From contig CAVYZK010000004.1 in assembly GCA_963772935.1 (NCBI GenBank), positions 1 through 64,000 on the forward strand: a stretch of DNA of 64,000 nucleotides, read 5' to 3'. The notes below the pieces were generated by a model. That model searched no databases and was not told the origin of the DNA. It saw only the letters and a program-made list of their open reading frames with translations. Source of the stretch: JANNNF01 sp963772935. Lineage in GTDB: Bacteria > Pseudomonadota > Alphaproteobacteria > Rhodobacterales > Rhodobacteraceae. Below, piece by piece: positions 28,341-36,680 of the stretch. Each line of letters begins with the position of its first letter. Position 1 is the stretch's first letter. A program made the translations under genes and the position numbers.

Positions 28341-31300
28341 ATGACTCGTTTCACCACCCTTCTGATCGGCAATGAAAGCCTGACAGCGCAATGTGGCGAC
28401 CAGATTCTGCTGCGGGGGCATGGCATTGCCTGCGTGGTGACGCGGAACGGCGATGTGCGCAAATGGGCCGAGGGGCAGCGGCTGCGGGTTGTGGCACCGG
28501 GAGCGGATCTGGGCGATTTGGCGGTCGATTGGCTGCTGTCGGTCGCCAATCTGACGATGATCCCGGCGGCTGTTCTGGCGCGGGCCACCAAGGGGGCGGT
28601 GAACTTTCATGACGGCCCGTTGCCCGCCTATGCCGGGTTGAATGCGCCTGTTTGGGCCATTCTGAACGGTGAGGCCACGCATGGCATCACCTGGCATCTG
28701 ATGGCAGACGGGGTGGATACCGGCGACATTCTGGAACAACGGCTGTTTGATGTGGCCCCGGATGACACTGCGCTCACGCTGAACACCCGCTGTTTTGAGG
28801 CTGCGATTGACAGTTTCCCTGCTGTGCTGGCGCAGTTGGAAACGGGATTGCGTCCCGTGGCGCAAGATTTCAGCCGCCGGACGGAATACCACCGCGCCGA
28901 CCGCCCGGCCGCCATGGGGCGGCTGGATTTTGCCCAAAGCGCGGATCATGTGGCGGCTTTGGTGCGGGGCCTCGACCATGGTCGTTACTGGAACCCGGTT
29001 TGCACCGCCAAGATTGCGACCGCCACCCGTGTGTTAAACGTCGGCGGGGCCGAGGTTGTGGCGGGGCAGGGCGCACCCGGCTCTGTTCTGTCGGCAACTG
29101 ATGACGGTCTGGTGGTGGCCTGCGGGCAGGGGGCGGTGCGTCTGACCCGGCTGAGTTGTCAGGACAAGGGGCTGCCAGTGCGTCCGGCCAGCATTCCCGA
29201 CGGCCAGTTGCCGTTGCTGACTACCGCCGAGGCAGACCACCTGACCGCCACCCTAGCACGGATTGCCCCTACAGAGCCCGCCCTGCGCCGTGGCCTGCTG
29301 TCTCTGCAACCTGCGCTGCTGGCGGAGGCTGGCGCTGTAACTGCGGCCCCCGATTGGCAGAGCCTGCCGCTTGATCTGGCTGACGTGCCGTCTGCCCGCG
29401 CTTTGCCGTTGCTCGCCTTGGCGATGACGCGGGCGGTGGGGCAGTCGGACGCCGGGTTTGCCTTTGCAGCGGGCGTCAATCCTGCGCCCGGTTATTTGTC
29501 GGATTGGGTGCCGCTGGTGGTGCCAACGTCAGGCGGCATTGCGCAGGCCGAGGCGGCTGTGGCTGCCGCGATGGCGCAGGCTGTTCCCGGCTTTCCGCTG
29601 GACCTGATGACGCGTGATGGCGCTTTGGCCAGCCTTGCCGTGCCTCAGGTGGCGCTGTCTGCGATGGGTCAACACCTGCCGGGGTCTGTAGTGACCCTGA
29701 CCACCGGCCGCTTGCACTATGACGCGGCCCGCCTGCCCGCACCAGTCGCGCAGGCCCTATGCCAGCGTCTGACCCAGATCGCAGCCACTCTGCTGACCGC
29801 GGATGCCGATACCCCGCTTGCTGCCGTCTCCGCCCTTGCGCAGGGCGAGCGGGACCAAGTGCTGCACGGCTGGAACCAGACCCTCGCCCCCCGCCAGACC
29901 TTGTGCGTGCATACCGCGTTTGAGGCGCAGGTGCTGCGTACCCCCGATGCCGTGGCCGTGGTCTGCGACGGGGCGAGCCTGACCTACGGTGCCCTGAACG
30001 CCGCCGCCAACCGGGCCGCGCATGTGCTGACCGGCATGGGCGTTGTGCCCGGCACGCTGGTCGGCCTGTGCACCAGCCGCAGTCTGGATTTGCTGGTAGG
30101 GGCCTTGGCCATACAAAAGGCCGGGGGCGCGTATGTGCCGATGGACCCGGCCTATCCGGCCGACCGGATCGCGCTGTATATTGAGGATTCCGCCTGCCCG
30201 GTGATCGTGACGCAAAGCACCTTGGCCGCAACCTTGCCCGCGCATGGGGCGCAGGTGCTGTGCCTTGATGCCGATCCCCGGCTGGCTGCTGCGCCCGAGG
30301 CAAACCCCGAAAGCGGCGTGGGGCCAGACGATCTGGCCTATATGATCTACACCTCTGGCTCTACCGGGCGGCCCAAGGGGGTGATGGTCGAACACCGCAA
30401 TGTGGTGAACTTCTTTACCGGTATGGATCAGCGGATTGGCCCGGATGGCGGGGTGTGGTTGGCGGTCACGTCGCTGTCGTTTGATATCTCGGTGCTGGAG
30501 CTGTTCTGGACGCTGGCGCGCGGGTTCAAGGTTGTTCTGACCTCGGACGAGAACCGCGCCTTGGTGGCGGGCGGGTCGGTCGCATCAGCGCAGGGGATGC
30601 AGTTTTCGCTGTATTATTGGGGCAATGACGATGGCGTCGGGCCGAAGAAATACGAGCTGCTGCTGGAGGGTGCGAAGTTCGCCGATGCCAACGGCTTTTG
30701 TGCTGTGTGGACGCCGGAACGCCATTTCCACGCCTTTGGCGGGCCGTACCCGAACCCGGCGGTGACGGGGGCTGCGGTGGCGGCGGTGACCAGGAATATC
30801 GGCGTGCGGGGCGGATCGTGCGTGATGCCGCTGCACCACCCGGCGCGGATCGCCGAGGAATGGGCGGTGATCGACAACCTGACCGGGGGCCGGGCAGGGA
30901 TTGCGGTTGCCTCTGGCTGGCAACCCGATGACTTCATCCTGCGGCCCGAAAATACCCCGCCCAACAACAAGGCCGCGATGTTTGCCGCGGCTGATCAGGT
31001 GCGACGGTTGTGGCGGGGGGAAACGGTCGAATTCCCGACCGCCAAGGGGGCCATGTTCGGCGTCGTGACACAGCCGCGCCCGGTGTCAAAGGAACTGCCG
31101 CTGTGGGTGACGACGGCGGGCAACCCCGAGACGTGGCGCGAGGCCGGGTCCATCGGGGCCAATGTGCTGACGCACCTGTTGGGCCAGTCGGTGGCCGAGG
31201 TCGGCGACAAGATCAAGATCTACCATCAGGCGCTGCGCGATGCGGGGCATGATCCGGCGGCGCATACGGTGACGCTGATGCTGCATACCTTCATCGGGCA

Positions 31301-32874
31301 AGATCGGGATGCGGTGCGCGAAACCGCGCGTGGGCCGATGAAAGACTATCTGCGGTCGGCGGCGGCGCTGATCAAGCAATACGCCTGGGCGTTTCCGGCG
31401 TTCAAGCGGCCTGCGGGCGTTGCCAACCCGATGGACATCGACCTGCAAAGCCTGACGGATGACGAAACCGATGCCATTCTGGACTTTGCGTTTCAGCGGT
31501 ATTTTGACGACTCCGGTCTGTTCGGCACGGTGGACGATGCCATGGCGCGGGTCGATGCGCTGAAGGCGATCGGGGTGGGCGAGGTGGCTTGTCTGATCGA
31601 CTATGGCATTGCGCCCGACGTGGTTCTGGCCGCCCTGCGCCCCTTGGCGCAGGTGGTGCAGCGCGCCAATGCGGGGATGGCGGCGGATGATTATTCCATC
31701 GCCGCGCAGATTATGCGGCATGGCGTGACGCATCTGCAATGCACCCCGTCGATGGCGCGGATGATTGCGATGAATGACGATTCCCGCGCGGCCTTGCGGG
31801 GCGTGAAGACCCTGATGATGGGCGGTGAGGCGCTGCCGGGGGCCTTGGTCGCCGATCTGCGGCAGGCGACGGGCGCGCGGATTTTGAACATGTACGGCCC
31901 GACGGAAACCACCATCTGGTCCTCGGTTGAGGAAGTGGGGGCAGCCAGAGGCCACCACCAACATCGGCACACCGCTGCCCAACCAGCAGATGTATGTGCT
32001 GGACGCCGCCATGGCCCCGGTCGCCCCCGGTGTGGCGGGCGAGTTGTGGATCGGCGGCGATGGCGTGACGCGGGGCTATTGGCAGCGCGATGATCTGACG
32101 GCGGAGCGGTTTAAACCGGACCCGTACGTGACGCCGGATCGTGCCACCCCGTGGGGTGCGCGGATGTATCAGACAGGCGATCTGGTGCGCTGGCGGGCGG
32201 ATGGGCGGCTCGATTTTCTGGGGCGCGCCGACCATCAGGTCAAACTGCGCGGCTACCGGATCGAGTTGGGAGAGATCGAGGCGGTGCTGGAGGCACAACC
32301 GGGGGTGACGCAGGCCGTGGTGATGGCGCGCGAGGATACCCCCGGCGATCTGCGGCTGGTGGCTTACCTTACGGGTGGGGCGACGGAAGCCGGATTGCGG
32401 CCCGTTTTGGAGGCGGCGTTGCCCGCCCATATGGTGCCGCAGCATTTTGTCGGCATCAGCACCTTCCCCCTGACACCGAACCGCAAGGTGGACCGCAAGG
32501 CGCTGCCCGTGCCGACAGCGCAAGTGGAAGTGCAGGCCTTCGTGGCCCCGGCGTCCGATGTGGAAGGCCAGATTGCGGCGATCTGGACGCGGGTGTTGGG
32601 GGTGGCGAAGGTGGGAGCGAAGGACAATTTCTTTGCGCTTGGCGGGCATTCGCTGCTGGCGGTGCAGGTGCATCGGGAAATCCGGCAGGCCCTGGGGGCA
32701 CCGAAACTGTCGATCACCGATATCTTCCGCTTCCCCACTTTGTCTGCCCTGGCCGCCCATTTGGACGACGCGCCGAAACCCGCGCATGACGCCCCCACCA
32801 ATGACCGCGCCGATGCGCGCAATGACGCCATGGCGCGGCGCCGTGCGATGCGGGCCGGGCGGGTGGATGCCTGA
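28341..32874 (+). CDS. NRPS: formyltransferase - A domain with inserted luciferase-like monooxygenase - PCP (frameshifted)
   Basis: Domains in order: (1) formyltransferase, residues 1 to about 300, with the Fmt-type catalytic set Asn88, His90 (NFHDGPLPAYAG) and Asp126 (GVDTGDI). (2) A region of about 200 residues ending in ERDQVLHGWNQT, a remnant condensation-like linker without HHxxxDG. (3) An adenylation domain from about 515 with YTSGSTGRPKG, split after FDISVLELF by (4) an FMN-type luciferase-like monooxygenase, about 753-1105 (MupA/Atu3671 type), then resuming at THLQCTPSMARM and YGPTETTIW. (5) PCP with Ser1437 in LGGHSLL. No TE. Specificity positions 715, 716, 719, 1133, 1159, 1161, 1184, 1192 and 1193 read D-I-L-Q-M-G-M-I-W, near the glycine code. 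One extra G in the G5 run at 31937-31941 breaks the frame; corrected length about 1510 aa. Confidence 0.92.
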
Positions 32875-33523
32875 TCTGGCGGCCTTGGCCGAGGCGGCGC
32901 GGCAGATGCTGCCTGCGCAGGCCGAGGTCGGCTGGGCCGATCCGGCGCAAAATTACCCCCTGCTGGCGGGCGAAGTGCTGCTCCGTGCGGTGCCCAACCG
33001 TTTGCGCGAATTCGCCGCCGGACGTCATGCCGCGCGGATGGCGCTGCACCGGATCGGTGCGGGGCTAACCGCGCTGCCGATGGCCGATGACCGCGCGCCG
33101 GTCTGGCCCGCAGGCATCACGGGCAGCATCACCCATACGCAGAGCGCTTGCCTTGCGGCGGTTGTCAGGGTGGGGGCCTATGCCGGCATTGGCCTTGATC
33201 TGGAGGAGGACACCCCGCTGGACCCCGATCTGTGGGATACCGTTCTTGGCGCGGAGGAACAGGCTTGGCTGGCGCGGCAGGAGGGTGACAGGGGGCGGCT
33301 GGCCAAGCGAATGTTTTCCGCCAAGGAAGCCGCCTACAAGGCACAGTATGCGCAAAGCCAGACGTTGTTTGGGTTTGATACGATGGCGGTTGTGCTGACT
33401 GGGGCGGGCTTTACTGCGACGTTCCGACAGGCAGTTGCGCCCTTTGCCGAAGGGTATGTGATCCACGGGCAGCATGCGGTGGTGCAGGGCCATATCCTGA
33501 CGACGGCCACTTTGCCCGCCTGA
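32867..33523 (+). CDS. 4'-phosphopantetheinyl transferase (EntD/Sfp superfamily)
   Basis: A 218-aa enzyme that transfers phosphopantetheine from CoA to carrier-protein serines. It has the EntD-type N-terminal segment RHAARMALHRIGAG, then GSITHTQSACLAAVV, the Mg-binding GIGLDLEED near residue 107 and FSAKEAAYKAQY near residue 150. ATG 32867 overlaps the NRPS stop by 8 bp, so it is coupled to the genes it serves. The obvious targets are Ser1801 of the PKS and Ser1437 of the NRPS. A dedicated transferase supports a functional cluster. Confidence 0.93.
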   Translation: MPDLAALAEAARQMLPAQAEVGWADPAQNYPLLAGEVLLRAVPNRLREFAAGRHAARMALHRIGAGLTALPMADDRAPVWPAGITGSITHTQSACLAAVVRVGAYAGIGLDLEEDTPLDPDLWDTVLGAEEQAWLARQEGDRGRLAKRMFSAKEAAYKAQYAQSQTLFGFDTMAVVLTGAGFTATFRQAVAPFAEGYVIHGQHAVVQGHILTTATLPA

Positions 33524-33555
33524 CATTGGCTTCCCCCCCCACGGTGATGCGACGC

Positions 33556-33637
33556 GCCCCGGCGCAGGCCGGGGCCTGGAGGGTGTCTTTACCGCGACGG
33601 TGCCACGGTGACCCCGGGTCCCGGCCTGCGCCGGGAC
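33556..33637. repeat. Paired GC-rich hairpins (REP-like) between converging genes
   Basis: There are two perfect 8-bp stems: GCCCCGGC-GCAG-GCCGGGGC at 33556-33575 and GTCCCGGC-CTGC-GCCGGGAC at 33618-33637. The loops are complementary, so the units are inverted copies of each other. They sit between the phosphopantetheinyl transferase and the converging LysR gene and may terminate transcription from both sides. Confidence 0.6.
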
Positions 33638-33670
33638 GAAGCCGGGTGAGTACGATGGGCGGCGGTCTGC

Positions 33671-34561
33671 TTACTTGGGCCGTGCGCCCAACTTGGTCGC
33701 GGCGTCCAGCAGGGCGGTCAGAACCGGGGTTTGCAGGTCGCGCCGCGCGGTGATCAGGCCGACCAGATGTTCGGCCTCGGGGTCGACGATGGGGATGGAT
33801 ATCAGACGCCCGCCGCCCACGAACACCTGCGCCAGTTTCATCGGCACTACAGATGCCCAATGCCCGGTCAGCACATGGCTGATCAGCGCGATGGTCGAAT
33901 TTGACTCGATCGCCGGAACCACCGTTGCCCCCGCCGCGGCAAGATGCTGATTCACGATGCGGCGGTTCTGCATGTCGGCGGTCAGCAGGCACAGGGGTTC
34001 GCCCGCCACCTCGGCCCATGTGACCTGCGCGCGGGCGGCAAGGGCGCTGCCGGGGGTGCAAAGCAGGCGGTAAAACTCGGTATAGAGCGGCACCGAGGCC
34101 ACCCTGCCAAGCGGTTCATTGTCCAGATAGGTGATACCCGCATCCAGCGTCAGGCTTTCGATGCCGGTCAGAATCTCGGCGCTGGTGCGGGACAGGATGG
34201 TGATTTTGACATTGGGGTGGCGGGCGGTGAAAGGCCCGGTCAGATCGGCCACCATCGGCATCGCGGTCGGCACCACGCCGATGCGCAGATGGCCCGACAG
34301 ACCGGACCGCACCGCGCGCATTTCATCCTTCAGCGCCCGCAGATCGGCCGCCAGCGCCAAGGCCCTGTCCAGCACCCGCTGGCCTTCGGGCGTCAGGCCC
34401 TGAAAGCGCGACCCGCGGAACACCAGTTGCACCCCCAACTGATCCTCCAGCAACCGGATTGCCGATGACAGCGACGGTTGCGTGACCCCGCACGCCTCGG
34501 CGGCGCGGCCGAAATGGCGCTCGCGGGCAAGGGCGATGAACATTTCCAGCTTGTCGATCAT
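33671..34561 (-). CDS. LysR-family transcriptional regulator
   Basis: A 296-aa LysR regulator. The winged helix-turn-helix is at residues 1-60 (MFIALARERHFGRAAEACGV, then TQPSLSSAIRLLEDQLGVQL), followed by a coiled linker and a periplasmic-binding-like effector domain (HLRIGVVPTAMPMVADLTGP). ATG 34561 begins the conserved MIDKLEMF; a longer frame upstream adds nothing recognisable. It is divergent from the S49 peptidase gene with about 60 bp between starts, so it may regulate itself or that operon. The effector is unknown; it might also act on the assembly-line genes that end just downstream. Confidence 0.85.
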   Translation of the reverse strand: MIDKLEMFIALARERHFGRAAEACGVTQPSLSSAIRLLEDQLGVQLVFRGSRFQGLTPEGQRVLDRALALAADLRALKDEMRAVRSGLSGHLRIGVVPTAMPMVADLTGPFTARHPNVKITILSRTSAEILTGIESLTLDAGITYLDNEPLGRVASVPLYTEFYRLLCTPGSALAARAQVTWAEVAGEPLCLLTADMQNRRIVNQHLAAAGATVVPAIESNSTIALISHVLTGHWASVVPMKLAQVFVGGGRLISIPIVDPEAEHLVGLITARRDLQTPVLTALLDAATKLGARPK

Positions 34562-34623
34562 GCGCGCCACGGTGATGCCTTGCGGGCTTGTCCGCAAGCC
34601 CCGCAAAGCCTACCTGTTGGAGT

Positions 34624-35415
34624 ATGAAACATCTTATCCCCTTTTTGCGCAAAGACCCCTTCGTTCCGGTGATCCGGCTGCAAGGCAGTATCGGCAGCGG
34701 CGGGCGCAGTCTTTCGGACGCAGGTCTTGCCAGCGTCATCGACCGGGCGTTCAGCCGGGGCAAACCTGCGGCGGTGGCGCTTGTGATCAATTCACCCGGC
34801 GGGTCGGCGGTGCAGTCCAGCTTGATTGCGGCGCGCATCCGGCGGCTGGCGGTTGAGAAGAACGTGCCGGTTCATGCGTTTGTCGAGGATGTGGCGGCGT
34901 CGGGTGGCTATTGGCTGGCCTGTGCGGCGGATCACATCTGGGTGGACCCAAGCTCTATCGTCGGGTCCATCGGGGTGATCTTTGCCTCTTTCGGGTTTCC
35001 CGAACTGCTGGCGCGGCAGGGGGTTGAACGGCGGGTGGTCACGGCGGGGCGGTCGAAAAGCTTTGCTGACCCGTTCCTGCCACAAAAGCCCGAGGATGTG
35101 GACCGTTTGCGTGCCTTGCAGGCCCCGATCCATCAGGCGTTCATCGACCATGTCAAGGCGCGGCGCGGAGTGCGGTTGGCCGACGCCGATCTGTTTAACG
35201 CCGATGTCTGGGTGGGGCAGGGGTCCGTTGACCTTGGCCTGACCGATGGCGTTGCGCATCTGGTGCCCAAGTTGAAGCAGTTGTACGGCGAGAAGGTGCG
35301 GCTGGTGCCTTACGGGCAAAAGCGCGGGCTGTTGCAGCGGTTCGGCCTCGCGGCGGTGGATGGCGCGCTTGCGACGGTAGAGGACCGTGCCCTTTGGGCG
35401 CGGTACGGGCTATAG
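34624..35415 (+). CDS. S49 family peptidase (SppA/SohB-like)
   Basis: A 263-aa serine peptidase of the signal-peptide-peptidase family in the short, single-domain form. The core NSPGGSAVQSSLIAARI near residue 60 is the S49 strand-helix, DVAASGGYWLACAADHIW near residue 92 holds the nucleophile Ser, and VTAGRSKSFADPF near residue 140 supplies the Lys. There is no clear N-terminal membrane anchor, unlike E. coli SppA, so it may work in the cytoplasm or at the membrane surface. It heads a run with the small zinc-ribbon protein and the SDR. Confidence 0.88.
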   Translation: MKHLIPFLRKDPFVPVIRLQGSIGSGGRSLSDAGLASVIDRAFSRGKPAAVALVINSPGGSAVQSSLIAARIRRLAVEKNVPVHAFVEDVAASGGYWLACAADHIWVDPSSIVGSIGVIFASFGFPELLARQGVERRVVTAGRSKSFADPFLPQKPEDVDRLRALQAPIHQAFIDHVKARRGVRLADADLFNADVWVGQGSVDLGLTDGVAHLVPKLKQLYGEKVRLVPYGQKRGLLQRFGLAAVDGALATVEDRALWARYGL

Positions 35416-35416
35416 A

Positions 35417-35602
35417 ATGATGGTCAAGGCCGTGATCCTGTTTTTGCTGGGCATGGTGGTGATCGGCATGATCGGCAAAGTGTTGTTCCCGGGTGCCATT
35501 GGCCGCGCTGTCCGCAAGCGCATCGGTCCCGTCCCTACTTGCGGACGCTGCGGGCGCTATGTGATCGGGTCCAAGGGCTGTGATTGCGGGAAGAAGGGCT
35601 GA
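35417..35602 (+). CDS. Small membrane protein with C-terminal zinc-ribbon-like Cys motif
   Basis: A 61-aa protein with one N-terminal membrane helix (VKAVILFLLGMVVIGMIGKVLF), a basic patch and four clustered cysteines in CGRCGRYVIGSKGCDCGKKG, a probable Zn ribbon facing the cytoplasm. I do not know a function. It lies 1 bp after the S49 peptidase stop and 2 bp before the SDR start, so the three are one operon. Good codon use and tight packing make it a real gene. Confidence 0.7.
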   Translation: MMVKAVILFLLGMVVIGMIGKVLFPGAIGRAVRKRIGPVPTCGRCGRYVIGSKGCDCGKKG

Positions 35603-35604
35603 CG

Positions 35605-36381
35605 ATGAAGGCTTTGGTGACAGGCGCGGGCAAACGGCTGGGTGCTGCGATGGCGCTGTATCTGGGCGCGCGTGGTTATGACGTGGCGGTGCATTATTCG
35701 ACCTCGCAGGATGAGGCGGAGGCGGTGGTGGCTGACCTGCGCGCCATGGGCCGAAACGCGGGGACGTTGCAGGCCGACCTGCTGGATGAGGCGCAGGTGG
35801 AAACCCTGATCGCGCGTGCAGCGGATCGCTTGGGCGGGCCGCTGACGGTGCTGATCAACAATGCCTCAATCTTTGAATATGACACCGTGCAAACCGGCAG
35901 CCGCCGCAGTTGGGACCGCGCCATCGGGTCCAACCTGCGCGCGCCGTTTGTGCTGACGCAAGGTTTTGCGGCGCAATGCCCCAAGGCCTTGGCAGATGCG
36001 CAGGGCGAACCTGTTGCTCAGGGGTTGATCGTGAACATGCTGGACCAGCGTGTTCTGAAACTGACACCCGAATTTTCCAGCTATACTATCGCCAAGATGG
36101 GCCTTTGGGCGCTGACCCAGACGGCCGCCCAAGGCCTAGCCCCACATGTGCGCGTCAATGGCATCGGGCCCGGCCCGACCCTGCAGGGCACGCGGCAAAC
36201 CGACAGCCATTTCGCGCGCCAACGGGCGGCGACCGTTCTGGGCCGGGGGGCCAATCCAGCCGATATCACCGCAGCGCTTGGGTATTTTCTGGATGCACCG
36301 GGGGTCACGGGCCAAATGCTGGCGGTGGACGGTGGGCAGCATCTGGCATGGAAAACCCCCGATGTGCTGGGCGTGGAGTAG
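35605..36381 (+). CDS. Short-chain dehydrogenase/reductase, FolM/pteridine-reductase-like
   Basis: A 258-aa SDR. The cofactor loop is VTGAGKRLGAAMALYL (TGxxxRxG, as in pteridine reductases and FolM), then VLINNASIFEYD, with the catalytic Tyr-x3-Lys in SSYTIAKMGLWAL near residue 158 and the C-terminal IGPGPTLQGTRQT. The RLG-type NADPH loop and VLKLTPEFSSYTIAK favour a FolM-like dihydromonapterin/dihydrofolate reductase over a generic SDR. It ends an operon with the S49 peptidase; an AT-rich intergenic region follows. Confidence 0.75.
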   Translation: MKALVTGAGKRLGAAMALYLGARGYDVAVHYSTSQDEAEAVVADLRAMGRNAGTLQADLLDEAQVETLIARAADRLGGPLTVLINNASIFEYDTVQTGSRRSWDRAIGSNLRAPFVLTQGFAAQCPKALADAQGEPVAQGLIVNMLDQRVLKLTPEFSSYTIAKMGLWALTQTAAQGLAPHVRVNGIGPGPTLQGTRQTDSHFARQRAATVLGRGANPADITAALGYFLDAPGVTGQMLAVDGGQHLAWKTPDVLGVE

Positions 36382-36680
36382 GGCACCTGAAAAGTTGTGC
36401 ACTTTTGCCTTGCGGTTCACAGAGGTGTTACAAAATCCTTAAGCTTATCAGCTATTTGCCAGTTGGACAAAAATCTTTGCCCTGAAAACAATAGCTTAGT
36501 TAATCGCCCAAAAAACAGGCAGACTGGCAAACCGGGCCGAAAACAAGGGAAATTTGCCAGTTCTCAAAGTTTCTCCACCCAGTTATCCACAGAAACGGTG
36601 GACAGCTTTCCTCTTGCCCCCATGCGGGTATCATTGCAGCGACACGACAGAATCGCTGAACTTTTGAAGGGCCTTTGCGC
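36382..36680. promoter_or_regulatory. AT-rich interval with DnaA box and repeated 9-11-mers upstream of uvrC
   Basis: These 299 bases are clearly more AT-rich than the flanks and contain no gene. A perfect DnaA box TTATCCACA is at 36593-36601. ATTTGCCAGTT occurs at 36454-36464 and 36552-36562, and the inverted core ACTGGCAAA at 36523-36531. TTGGACAAAAATCT (36463-36476) recurs at 34-47. It must contain the uvrC promoter. Confidence 0.6.

Noticed and set aside
31927..32874. A separate gene for the second half of the NRPS
   Set aside because: It begins in mid A-domain (TNIGTPLPNQQMYVLD follows YGPTETT) and has no start site; a one-base run-length change explains the split.
28341..32874. Programmed ribosomal frameshifting in the NRPS or other broken genes
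   Set aside because: The breaks lie in unrelated families, in simple mononucleotide runs, without a shared slippery heptamer or downstream stem. Sequence error fits better.
36382..36680. Chromosomal replication origin
   Set aside because: Only one perfect DnaA box was found and the neighbours (uvrC, an SDR) are not the usual origin genes; GC skew cannot be computed here.
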